Shown: piece after piece, positions 1 to 11,283 of the stretch | How the letters are laid out: every line of letters starts with the position of its first letter | Position numbering within the stretch: position 1 is the stretch's first letter | From: Medicago truncatula | Taxonomy: Eukaryota > Streptophyta > Magnoliopsida > Fabales > Fabaceae | DNA length: 64,000 nucleotides | NCBI RefSeq assembly: GCF_003473485.1 | Contig: NC_053045.1 | Location: 35,252,494-35,316,493, forward strand | Direction of reading: 5' to 3' | Notes under the pieces: model-generated | The model's database searches: none | The model's input: only the letters and a program-made list of their open reading frames with translations | What the model was told of the DNA's origin: nothing | Position numbers and translations under genes: made by a program

Positions 1-1640
1 CTAAGATAAAAGATATATGGACGTGAAAATTTAAATATTAAACTTAGGTGATATTTGTTTTAACTTCGATGTTATAGAATTATACCGAAGTACTCATGAA
101 TATAATGAATGTTCTTGGAATTTTGTTGGAGGGATAATGTTTTAGGAATGTTATTATCAAGAATACCATAAATGTATCAATAATGAATAAATAGTAAGAT
201 AGATATTTCGAACCTCTTAAACAAGTGGGAGAGGATTAGGCTTATTCTAAAAAAAAAGTGGGAGAGGATTCAATCTCTAATTTTATTATTATGGATGCTA
301 TTGTCAACAGAATTTTTTTTTATTAAGGATGAGTCACTTATTTTAGATTTTTTATTTTTTAGGGACTTATTTTAGATCTTGCATGTTATGAATATTTAGT
401 GAAGTATGTGTTTATTTATTGTTATTGTGTATTATTGTTTTGATGATTTGCTATATGTGGTTGATGATTTACAAAGTAACAAGGCAAAGCAAAAAGAGAA
501 TAAAAAATAAAGTAGAAATTAAGTTTTAAATTTATCTATTAGGATGAGAGGCGGGTAGTCTTAAATATGATCTCCCTCTTTGATCATAAAACTCGAACAC
601 ATACTTTTGTTTTCTAAGAACATACACATTGATTATATTAGTGAACTCTTCGAAAAAGAAGGAAGGAATTGAGACTATTAAAGATGCAAAGAAGAAACTA
701 TAACCAACTAACTGTCTAGAAACTTCGTTCATCTTCGTCTCATGTCAAATATTTCTGATTGAAAATATACTTCATACTTTTACAATCAATGAACACTTAA
801 TATCTTGCATGGTCTAAATACACAACTACTACACATAATTAGTTGTGATGAGCTAATAATGTAAATTATTTACATTGACACTATATGAAAATTCATATTT
901 TTTCTTTTCTATAATCAAAGTTGCAAATACCATTTGAAATTCATACATACCGATTTAAGTCAAAGTATCCAAATTTAAAATATCAATATTGTGAATTGAA
1001 TTAGGTCAACAAACATTAATGAATATGATATTAAATAACACATATTATATTAAATTCATTAAAATAACACAGTTGGTTTTAAAGTCACCGATGAAATAGT
1101 AGAAAAAATAAATAAATAAAAATTGGAAGTTGTACCACATTCTTAACTGCAGTGACCGTTACACACACAAAACCCCAAACACAAACGTGCTTCCATGCTC
1201 ACTCACTCACTCCATCTATAAACTTCAATTTCAACTTTCAATCTGTATTGTATTGTATGGACGGTTTCAAATAACCAGTATGATTCATTAACGCTAGTGG
1301 GTAGAAGTTAGTTCTGTCCCCATTTCCTCACGCGCTTAACCCGCGTTTGTATCACACTCGCTTACACCTCCACACAGCACCTTCCATCTGTTTACACCGT
1401 CACGTGATCGCTACACCTTTTTCTTCGATAATCCAAAACAAAGTCACCAAAAGCAAGGTCATATTCGTCTTTTTACTTATTATTGTTATTTTTTAATTTT
1501 TCCCCCACCTGGCTATGGCTAAAACAAAAGTCAAATTAAAAATTAAAATAATATATACAAAAACTGAAACATCGTAGAATTTTGACACTATCAGATTCAT
1601 ATCAATTCCAAAAAATGATCGTGTAAAGCACAAAAAAAAA
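1..1640. other. Upstream non-coding region of the kinesin gene
   Basis: No gene is supported here. The sequence is very AT-rich up to about 1100. From about 1140 to 1440 it becomes C-rich on the plus strand, as plant promoter and leader regions often do. The only open frames are short and lack recognisable motifs. The segment probably contains the kinesin promoter. Confidence 0.5.
1153..1163 (-). promoter_or_regulatory. Possible mitosis-specific activator (MSA)-like element
   Basis: The plus strand reads TGACCGTTACA. This matches the reverse complement of the plant MSA consensus YCYAACGGYYA at 10 of 11 positions, including the CCGTT core. MSA elements are bound by three-repeat MYB factors and drive G2/M expression of cyclin B and of some kinesin genes. 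The site lies about 1.6 kb before the kinesin start codon, but perhaps only about 0.4-0.5 kb before the transcript start. A single site of this length can occur by chance. Confidence 0.25.
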
Positions 1641-1673
1641 CTCTCGTCTCACTCACATTGCGTGTTGAATTTG

Positions 1674-2679
1674 GTAGGTTACTTCTTATTTTCTTTTTTC
1701 TTTTCAGATCGTGGCTCGTGAATTGTTTCATATTTTTCAACTGTTTTATTAATTTATTTATTACTAGTAAGTAGTATTTTTCTCATGATGTATCTGTCTT
1801 TTTCTTTTATTATTCTTCTTTATGATCTCGGTGTGTCGGTAACGATTTAATTCTATATATCTTTTTCGGTTAATAAATTCCAAGTTTTAATGCTATTAGA
1901 TTTTACTTCCTCAGTTTCAAATCATTCAGTTCAGTTTTGAGCTTTGATTTGAAACACTTGCAATGTCTCAGACACCAGACACGACACTGACACACAAACA
2001 CCTAGGATTTTGAAAAACAGAGAAGAAGGATGAGAGAAGAAGGATGAATAGTGTAAACTGAAAAAGAAGGTAGGACCTGTTTTTGTTAGGGACCAGTGAA
2101 AAATCTGTTACTTTGTTCTCAAGCATTGTTTAAGGTGGTCGCTGCCAGAAAAAGTTTTCTATTCTAAAAATCATAATTGGTTACTGTAGAAGGAAGGTTT
2201 CAAATACATGAGTTTTGGTATGGCCCATCATCACTTTTTCTCTTTTTATTATTCTATTCTTTGTTTGAAGCTTTGTATCAAAGAATGGCTTTTAATTTAA
2301 AGCATATTATAAATATGATTTGATTTTAATTATGATTATGATATTATCTCTCTCTTATAACAGAAGTCTTGTTTTTGGTCCTGATAATATTTGCCAACTA
2401 ACTATGATAAAAACGTAATTAGATAGCATTCTGTTTTTGTCTTTGGTCTTTCTTTTTCTTGGTTGGATATAATCTAAAGTTAGATGGTTGTTGTTGATAT
2501 TGTCTAATTTTTATTAACTACCGCAATTAATGGGTTTTTGTTACCTTCTTCGTTTGGTAAATCCATCATTATGATTAATTTATGATCATTATGTTATGCA
2601 ACTTTTCTCTTAAATGTGTTGCATTTTAGGAAATGAAGAATCACTTTAATAATGACCCGGTTCGCTTTTTCTCTTTTAG
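1674..2679 (+). other. Possible intron in the kinesin 5' leader
   Basis: A donor-like GTAGGT at 1674 and a pyrimidine-rich acceptor ending TTTTAG at 2679 would remove about 1.0 kb of T-rich sequence and join a leader exon near 1600 to the exon carrying the start codon. In the second leader exon a small upstream ORF runs from ATG 2685 to TAA 2717 (10 codons), just before the kinesin ATG at 2754. The splice sites are predicted by eye only. Confidence 0.3.
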
Positions 2680-2753
2680 GAAACATGGGTTGTTTTGAAA
2701 TGGGATTAGCTTGTTAATTGAGGTGGAAAAAGAGGGTTTGGAAGTGTGAGAAA

Positions 2754-5700
2754 ATGGGAGCTATTGCTGGAGAAGAGTTGTCGAAATGGGAGAAGATGAA
2801 TGGAGTTAGTGGTTGTGAAGAGAAGATTCTTGTGTTACTTAGGCTTAGGCCTTTGAATGAGAAGGAAATTTCTGCTAATGAATCTGCAGATTGGGAATGT
2901 ATTAATGATACTACGATTTTGTACCGGAATACATTGCGTGAAGGTTCTACGTTTCCAAGTGCCTACACATTTGGTAAGTTAAATTTCTATTTTAAATCTA
3001 AATGTTGCTTTATTTTTCTGAAATTTCTAGAGTTGTATTTGAAGTAGTTTCAGATTCTGCTGTTTCGAATCTTTGACTAGAATGGTCATTGTCCAAATCC
3101 GACCGAACTTTGATTTATCAAAACCCCTTCTCCCTTGAACCGAGGATTAAGACTTATAAAAGATTCCACTGCATTTGACTCTCCCTAGCTTAGATGTACA
3201 CTTCCAAATTTACATGGTCTTAACTTTTGAAAATATTTAATGCTGATATGAACATTTGGTCAATTTTTATTTGCCTGTTGGCTAAATCAATTTACATAAA
3301 TTGGTAAGGTGTCAATGGTCAAACACATTTTGTTTTTCTTCTCCAAACTTGGATATTTATAATCGATCTTAATTTATTATATTTGAAAATGCATTTTACA
3401 TAGTTATTAAATGACAACATTTCTGACTTTTTTTATATTATGACACATTATATTGATGGTAATTTATCATGAGCAGAGTTTTTCTGAATATTTGTTGTGG
3501 TTGGTGGCAGACAGAGTATTTCGGGGTGACTGTGAAACAAGGCAGGTATATGAGGAAGGAGCTAGGGAAATCGCTCTTTCAGTAGTCGGTGGAATTAACT
3601 GTGAGTATAAATTATTATGTTGGCTGGTTGCTTGTGATCCATCTTTCACTTTTTTATTAACATAGGTGTTTATACATTCATTCAGCGAGTATTTTTGCAT
3701 ATGGGCAAACAAGCAGTGGAAAGACATATACTATGGTTGGAATAACTGAATTTGCTGTAGCAGATATTTTTGACTATGCTAAAAGGGTAATTAAACTATT
3801 AATAATTTGTATAATTTATAATATGTCAAGCGCTTCAGTATCATTGTTCTCTGGAACTCTAGTTTTTAACATAACATAGTGCTATTAACACAAGGTTCTG
3901 CTTTGACTTGTTTAGCATGAAGAAAGAGCATTTGCATTGAAGTTCTCAGCAATTGAGATTTACAATGAAATTGTTAGAGATCTTCTCAGCACTGACAACA
4001 CTCCACTTAGGCTGCGTGATGATCCTGAGGTGAATGCCTTTTAAATATATTGGACTGATAGATACAAGTTTAATACATAAAGGTTGCATAATTAACAATT
4101 ATATCATGATTGTTTTCCCTTTTTGTTAGAGAGGACCCGTTCTAGAGAAACTTACGGAGGAGACTCTACAGGATTGGGGGCATTTTCAAGAGCTCCTATC
4201 CTTTTGTGAAGGTAAATGAATTTGCATAGCTTTCTTGTTATATATGGTAGTCAGTAGTCAGCGACGCCATTGTATCCAATGTTAAATAGTGGCGCTATAG
4301 CGCTGCAGAATTGGAATGTGTCGCTATTGTTATGCGATACACTATTAAATACAAAATGTTGAAAAGTAGTGACTATAACGGCACTATCGCACTATTGCGT
4401 TGCAGAATTTGAACGAACCGCCATTTTCTGCGATCTGCAATTGTGTCATACTGATTATATTGTTTACCTTATTCTTGCAGCTCAGAGACAAGTAGGAGAG
4501 ACATACCTGAATGAAAAGAGTTCAAGATCTCACCAAATTATCAGATTGGTATGTGTCTGCTAAAAATATAGTGCTTTATGTTTCATACTGATAGACTTCA
4601 GTTAATGGAGTGTTTTATGTAACCTTTCAGACCATTGAAAGTTCTGCCAGGGAATTTCTGGGCAAAGGAAACTCAACCACCCTATCAGCTAGTGTAGTAA
4701 GTTAAAGTTCTTTCAATCCATCACTTATTCAGGGGATAAAATGGTTATCGAATATTATGTAGTTATATAATTTCGCTTTATTTCTCTGCAGAATTTTGTT
4801 GATTTGGCAGGGAGCGAGCGTGCATCTCAAGTATCATCAGCTGGGGTGAGATTGAAAGAAGGTTGCCATATAAACCGGAGTTTACTTACTCTTTCGACCG
4901 TCATTCGTAAGCTGAGGTTGTTCACTTCACCCTCGGAAGTTTAATTTATGTGGAAGTTTAGTTTATGTTTACTCTTTCTTCTACGAAAAGTTTGAAGTTC
5001 CGCTAACATAATGTGTCTGAATGCAGTAAGGGAAGACAAGGACACATCAATTACAGAGATTCTAAGTTGACACGCATACTGCAGCCTTGCTTAGGTGGCA
5101 ATGCTAGAACAGCTATCATTTGCACTTTGAGCCCTGCACGGAGTCATGTTGAACAAACTAGAAACACGCTTCTTTTTGCTTGTTGTGCAAAAGAAGTTAC
5201 CACTAAAGCACAGGTTAATGTAGTGATGTCTGATAAGGCCTTGGTCAAGCAATTGCAAAAAGAGTTGGCCAGGTTGGAAGGCGAGTTAAAAACTCCTGCT
5301 ACCTCCAACACTGATTATGTAGCTTTGTTGAGAAAGAAAGATCAACAGATAGAAAAGGTCATAATTTGCTGTCTGAATTCTTATGCTATATGTTAGTCTT
5401 GATCATTGATCGTGTAAATATTCCTTACTCCTTAAATGTTGATAATATGAGTTTTAATTATTCAGATGGATAAGGAGATTAGGGAGCTAACTAAGCAACG
5501 TGATCTTGCTGAATCAAGGATTGAGGATTTGCTGCGCATGGTGGGAAAGGAGCAAATATCTAAAAAAGTAATTCACATTTCATAATAGCTGAAAATCTAT
5601 TATTATGTTTGAGTTTATGCCTCTAAATTTGTATTGCTTGTTTTTGTTCTGCCTTGCATTAATGTTAATAATTATATTGATTTGGCAGGAAGGAGAAGAT

Positions 5701-8050
5701 TTATGGGAAGAGGACTGTTCAGTATCAGAGTCATCAAGCATTTGTGGTCCCAACATAAGCATTAGAGAGTTCAACAATCCTCACTATAGTGGTGGAGACA
5801 GTGGAAGTAATCAAGATGGTAAAGTCCTTTCATATTCCTTCATGTATAGTAAATAGTTTGGTAAAATTGATAATGTATTCTTGAGTAGAATTGAATGATG
5901 TCCCGTCATTATACATTTGTTAGCTTTTGCTTGTACAGAAGAAGACCTTGATGAATACTGCAAAGAAGTTCAATGCGTCGAGTTGGAAGAGTCAAGTAGA
6001 GACAACTCAGAATTACTTGATCCGTCCTTAAATGACAACGGGGATTTGGCTTTGACAGTATCTGGAGGGGAAAATGGAACAAGCCATGAAATGTCTACAC
6101 ATTTGAATGAAGACCACCATGATGAACAATCTCTACATGCCATGTCAGGAAACATGTCAAATTATAAAAATCTCAAATTAACTAGAAGCCGGAGTTGTTC
6201 GGAGCATCACATGACTGCTTCCCCTGAGACAGGAGAAATGGAGAGGACACCATTCAATGGGGTTGAAAAAGGATTCCCTGGAAGACCAGATGGTTTATGG
6301 AGAAAGTTCAATCCATTAAATTTAGATGGTTCAACAAGATTTTCAAGGAATGATTCTCAGTCTTCTATTGGAAGTCCGTCAGTGGATGACCTTAGAGGCA
6401 ACAGCTTGAGATCATCTGGTGATGAGGACATTACTAGCATCCATACTTTTGTTGCTGGGATGAAAGAAATGGTCAAACTTGAATATGAAAAGCAGCTTGT
6501 TGATGCTCAGGTGAGAATGAATAATTTCAGTTGCCTTATTGTTTCTTGAATTTCAATTGAAGAGTTGACGATCTTTTAATTCTCTGTCCTTGGTAACCGA
6601 AGTAGTTCATATGCTATTTTCTGTTTTTCTGAAGAGAACATGTATCATAAAAGTATTGGACACTTATCCTCCTAGGATACTCCTATCAGACAAGTATCTG
6701 ATTTTTTTATTTTATTTTATTTAAATGTTACTGGATACGTTTTGGATACATTTGATGTGGCATTGCTAGATATGTCTTCATTGAGGGTGGGATGCTGACA
6801 GGATAGGATAGAGTGGGAGCATTGCTTTTTTAGAACTCTTTTATGTTTACAAACTTAAATGCATTATTTATAACATTTATTTTATTATTTGAAAGAAAAG
6901 AAACCCTCCGGTAAACATAGAGAACCACCATAGTTCCCTTTCTTTGTTGTTACAACTTTTGTGCCAGCGACAACATTAACATATATTTGTATTTTCGTGA
7001 AATCTGTCAAGCCTTTTTTTATTACAACTTTCTGTAAATCGTGTACATTGTTGTTATACATTAATGAGGAATGATCAATGTCTCGTTCTTTAAAATTATT
7101 TTGTATCTACATAAGTTCTTTTTATATCATCTAAAAAAAGATATTTCTATAAAATTTTGTTACCATATATAGGACTTGTCGTAACTTGAATTTAAAAAAT
7201 TGCTTGTATCCATGTAATATCGCATTTGACATTATTGTATTTATATCCAGGAACTTGTATATGCCACTATATCTTGATGCTTCACGATGTTTTTGACCAC
7301 ATTCTTTTCTGAATTGCAGGGTCAGGAGACGGATAGAAAACTGAGGAATGTGAAAGATGTAGGTGTTGATCCAATGCAGGAGGCACCGGGAACTCCTTTA
7401 GACTGGTCTCTGCAGTTCAAGAGGCAGCAAAAAGAGATAATTGAACTGTGGCAATCTTGCTATGTACCATTAACCCACAGGACCTACTTCTTTCTTTTAT
7501 TTAGGGGTGAACAAACAGATTCCATTTACATGGAGGTAGAGCTTAGAAGACTATGCTTCCTAAAAGAAACATTTTTTGATGAAAACCAGTCTGAGAAAGA
7601 CAGCCAGACAATCACATTAACTTCAAGGTTCACTATTTGTCATTCCTACTTTTATTTCAGTATGTGATATATTTAGAATCTAAGTGGTCATTTACTCGTG
7701 TACCTGTGTTGACATGTGTTTGTTTTGGGCACAGTGTGAGAGCTCTTCGGCGGGAGAAAGAAATGCTTATGAAGCTTATGCGGAAGAGGCTTTCTGAGGA
7801 AGAGAGGAAAAGGCTATTTAACGAATGGGGAATTGGATTGAATTCAAAACGCAGGAGAATGCAGCTAGCAGACCGGTTATGGTGCAACACTGATATGAAT
7901 CACGTAATGCAGAGTGCTGCAATAGTTGCGAGGTTAGTGAGGTTTTCAGAGCAGGGACGAGCCCTCAAGGAGATGTTTGGACTTAGCTTCACACCTCAGC
8001 TCACACGGCGAAGCTATTCATGGAAAAGTTCAAGAGCATCTCTTCCTTAG
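2754..8050 (+). CDS. Kinesin-like motor protein, kinesin-7 (KIN-7) subfamily
   Basis: Fourteen exons join in frame: 2754-2973, 3511-3600, 3686-3786, 3916-4029, 4130-4211, 4481-4548, 4631-4696, 4792-4916, 5027-5357, 5466-5567, 5689-5818, 5939-6510, 7320-7627 and 7735-8050. They give 874 residues. The N-terminal motor (about 22-345) has the P-loop GQTSSGKT (110-117), switch I NEKSSRSH (213-220) and switch II DLAGSE (251-256), so ATP and microtubule binding should be intact. A coiled-coil-prone, acidic, serine-rich middle follows. The last about 200 residues match the plant kinesin-7 C-terminal domain (DUF3490/NACK_C), with a HRTYFFLLF segment and ending [14 protein letters not shown]. The ATG at 2754 was chosen because MGAIAGEE begins this family. 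The open frame reaches further upstream only through a non-ATG codon. It resembles the Arabidopsis At2g21300/At3g51150 group (from memory). The individual subfamily member is not resolved. Confidence 0.95.
4250..4455. repeat. Degenerate repeat insertion inside kinesin intron 5
   Basis: The intron between exons 5 and 6 holds a block unlike its AT-rich surroundings. Two related units are visible, around 4291-4318 (GCTATAGCGCTGCAGAATT) and 4382-4414 (ACTATTGCGTTGCAGAATTT), each followed by a similar GAACG/GAATG run. It looks like a small mobile-element relic. No terminal repeats or target duplication could be fixed. Confidence 0.4.
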
Positions 8051-8892
8051 TCATTCTTTTTTGTTTTGCGTCTCCAAAGTGGCATTGCTAATATACGTCT
8101 TCATTAGGAGTGTGTACAGCAGGGTTAGAATTTTTTATCACAGTTTCTGATTGATCTTTGTTCACTCGTTCAAACTATACAAACTACTCACTTTAGTGGA
8201 GTTAAATCCTGAAACAAGTGTCTCTACATTGGGATAGAGATGTGTATTACTATTAACCTACATTCTAGGTGGTTGTATTGTATCTTATCATGTCGTATCG
8301 CCATTATGGTTATGTTGTACCAGTTGACGAATTTGACCGTCTTTTCTTCTCTTTTTCTTTCTTACCAAGCAAATTAAGGTGTGTTGTGTTGCTTGCTTCA
8401 CTGTGTGTGTCTTGATCATCCTCCTCCTCTGGACAAATTAAAACATTTTTATAATGTATTATATTTATTTTTATTTCTTATACTTGAGCAGTTCAGTTTA
8501 AGATTATTTTAAATTTAAATGCCATCATTGGCAGACTGGATCCTCTACAGTTGAAAGTAAAGTGTTGCAGCTACAGGAACCCTTAGATGTAAAGAGAAAG
8601 TTTCTCATTGGAGGACACTCTAGAAGCATTTGGAACATAAATATGTTTTGAATAAAAAGAATCTCAGAAAAATTTAAATACTGCGTTATCCAGTACATAT
8701 TAACTATCTAGAACAGAATGTAAACTCTAAATTTGAGTTTTCCGAAAATACGGTCTGGAGAATCAAATTTCAAGTTTTTCAAAATGTTTATGCAGTTCAG
8801 CTAAATGTGAAAAAACTCAAATTCCATGTAGAAAATATATAAGGCTTGACATAAGTTTATAAAGAGTACTCTCACTTTACAAGCCAACTGTT
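8051..8892. other. Kinesin 3' flank, no gene seen
   Basis: Transcript 3' end and intergenic sequence. It is T-rich, has no open frame of note and shows no recognisable repeat. Confidence 0.5.
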
Positions 8893-9132
8893 AAAATCAT
8901 AATATGGTGCAAGAGTTTATCCATTCAAGGCTATGTATCCACCATGTATAGTCACACACCAAGCATTAATAGTGAGTGTATTGAAAAAAAAATCAACGAA
9001 TTAAGACTAATTAAAAATCATAATATGGTGCAAAAGTCTATCCGTTCAAGGTTATGTATCCACTATGTATAGCATGCACCAAGAATTATTAGTGAGTGAA
9101 TTGGAAGGGAAAAAAAAAAAATCAAGTCATAT
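8893..9132. repeat. Tandem duplication, period about 121 bp, two copies
   Basis: AAAATCATAATATGGTGCAA starts at 8893 and again at 9014. Both copies continue with closely similar sequence (tatccattcaaggctatgt / tatccgttcaaggttatgt, then a shared agtgagtg motif), and each ends in an A-run. Local duplication with later point changes. Confidence 0.8.
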
Positions 9133-9424
9133 GTATAAGATATTTGTAAATAGTGATATTCCTTACCTTACAAGCTAATTTTTTTAAAGATAATGGATCG
9201 TACGAAACCATTTCCTAGAGATTTGACAAAAGTTCTAAGCCTGAGCTAAGTCATTACCGAACTAGGTAACCCTGGCCCAATTTTACGTACTTGGATAATC
9301 CTCTGCTTACTTGGTACATGCCAATAATGTATGGGGTTCATATAACGGTCAACAGAGATTAGACACAAAAAAAACACATAACATCTGGTCCGGATTTAAT
9401 TTTTCGGAAATCATTAACAATCTA

Positions 9425-9446
9425 GTTCGGATTATATAATCCGAAC
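9425..9446. repeat. Perfect 22-bp palindrome
   Basis: GTTCGGATTAT is followed directly by its reverse complement ATAATCCGAAC, with no spacer and no mismatch. It lies in a gene-free region with related CCGGATT/TCGGA pieces just upstream (around 9390-9410). It may be the centre of a foldback element. Confidence 0.7.
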
Positions 9447-9939
9447 CAGGGGTATTTTAGAAAATTTTGCAGGGCATACGAGAAGGCAGCAAGGTGAAAC
9501 AGAAATAGTCAAATATTTTATGTGTATGCCCTTTAAATTTAAAGGGAAAGAAAGATTTTTTTTAACAATTGCGAGGAGGGTAACTACAACTTTTAAAAAA
9601 TAAAGAGAGAAGAAAGGGGAGGTGTGAATAGTTGCTTTCGAAGATAGGTCGTTTACGTCTCTATTTTTTTGGTTACCGTTTACGTCTCTATTTAAAAATA
9701 AATATGAACGTTTATTTTTCAAAAGAAAAACAAATTTGAATGGTTATACTTTAAAAATGGAGAATGTTAACGAGTACCCCAAGGGCATTGGTTAAACATC
9801 CAAAATAAATAAGTTTTTATAAAAAAGTTGTGCAATCATTATTTGATCAAAAGTAACATCTTATATTTCCAAGACAAAATTTCTATATGTAGATTCCTTA
9901 ACCATTGCCCTGAGATAATAAAAAAAATTCATTTCTCGA

Positions 9940-10385
9940 GTGTGTTTGGATGATATAATTTGAAAATTTTAAAGAATTTAGAATTCTAGGCAATTTAAAT
10001 GGTTCAATTAAATTACTTTCATTTCTCAATTTTTTTGTTTGGATGAAGTAATAAAAAAATTCATTGTCATCATTTTTCGACAACTTTTATAAATTTTAAA
10101 TTTTTTTGGCCAAATTTGAAAATTGAAATTAGGGGTCAAATTTTAAATTTCAAAAATTTTTAGGGGTAAAATTATAATTTTTGAAAAAATTGAGGGACCA
10201 ATTTGCAATTTATTTGGGTCAATTTGAAAAATTTGAGGATCAAAATGCAAAATTTGAAGAAATTTGAAATTCTTGGCTTTTAAATATCATTTGAAATTCT
10301 CTAAATTTAACTTGAACAAAATACTTCATAAATTTCCATCATTTTAAAAATTATTCAAATCATTATACAAACAATGAAATTCACC
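9940..10385. mobile_element. Possible hAT-like miniature inverted-repeat element
   Basis: The left side reads GTGTTTGGATGATATAATTTG. The right side, read on the minus strand, begins ATTTCATTGTTTGTATAATG, which is similar. The interior is almost pure A/T with many AATTTGAAATT variants. Ends and target duplication could not be fixed, so this is a weak call. Confidence 0.3.
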
Positions 10386-10805
10386 TCAAAGTATTTGAAT
10401 TCTCTTAAAACATTCCTCCATCTAATAAGTTTTATCCGACTTTCCATGTATATCTACACTTAATAATGTTTCCAAGAATTTGCTTTAATCATGTTTCCAC
10501 TTGATTATATTCAAGACTTACTCTGTTAGTATACTTCATTTATTAAAATCAACGAAAACGATATGAAATTGGATTTTGCTGCTTGTCTATTTAACTGCAC
10601 AGATGTGGGAAAAATACTTTGCTTGAAATACACAACGAAGTCTGATTATTTCCCTTAAGAAATTGGTATCAAAGTTGATGGTTACTAAAGGGACCGATTC
10701 ATTGTTTCGAAAGTCTTTTTGATAATGGTGGTCAGACGACGTGTTTCATTGATGTGGTTGGTGTTAACGACGTGAATTTGGTTCATTTGGGTGTCATTAA
10801 ATCTT

Positions 10806-11274
10806 GGGTTAAATAAGTTTTTGGTCCCTTTAAAATTTTCCTGCAACTTATAGTCCCTATAAAATTTTCAATCTTCATTTTTTGTCCCTTTTTTAAAGTA
10901 AAATCATATTTAAAATTCATATTTTTTAATAAAATTTTCCAGAAAAATTCAAAATATTATAAGAATTACTTCCAAAAATATTTAGAATTTTTTAACAAAA
11001 CATGAATTTAATATGAATTTTTATATTTTTTACGGTTAAAAATTCATATTTAATTTGTGTTTTGTTAAAAAATTCTAAAATTTTTTAGGAATTTTTTTTA
11101 GAATATTTGACACATTTCTGCACAATTTAATTAAAAAATACAAAAATTAAATTAAAAATAGGGACCAAAAGTAGTGATTGAAAATTTTATAGGGACTAAA
11201 AGTTGAAGGAAAATTTTAGAGGGACTAAAACAAAAGGTTGACATATTTATAGGGACCAAAAACATATTTAACCC
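10806..11274. mobile_element. Non-autonomous Mutator-like (MULE) miniature element, 469 bp
   Basis: The left end GGGTTAAATAAGTTTTTGG and the right end (minus strand) GGGTTAAATATGTTTTTGG are inverted repeats. They continue inward for about 120 bp with repeated 'ggtcccta' and 'aaattttc' blocks. The element is flanked by a perfect 9-bp direct repeat, TTAAATCTT, at 10797-10805 and 11275-11283. A 9-bp duplication is the hallmark of Mutator-like elements. The interior has no coding capacity. Sequences with these ends are very common in legume genomes (from memory). Confidence 0.85.
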
Positions 11275-11283
11275 TTAAATCTT

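Noticed and set aside
5580..6155. Minus-strand frames opposite kinesin exons 11 and 12
   Set aside because: They are shadows of the kinesin coding exons and have no independent support.
7461..7500. YFFLLF stretch in the kinesin tail as a membrane span
   Set aside because: It is too short and is part of the conserved kinesin-7 C-terminal domain.
8893..9132. Two-unit repeat as a CRISPR-like or LTR structure
   Set aside because: Adjacent units with no spacer pattern and no internal retroelement. A plain tandem duplication.
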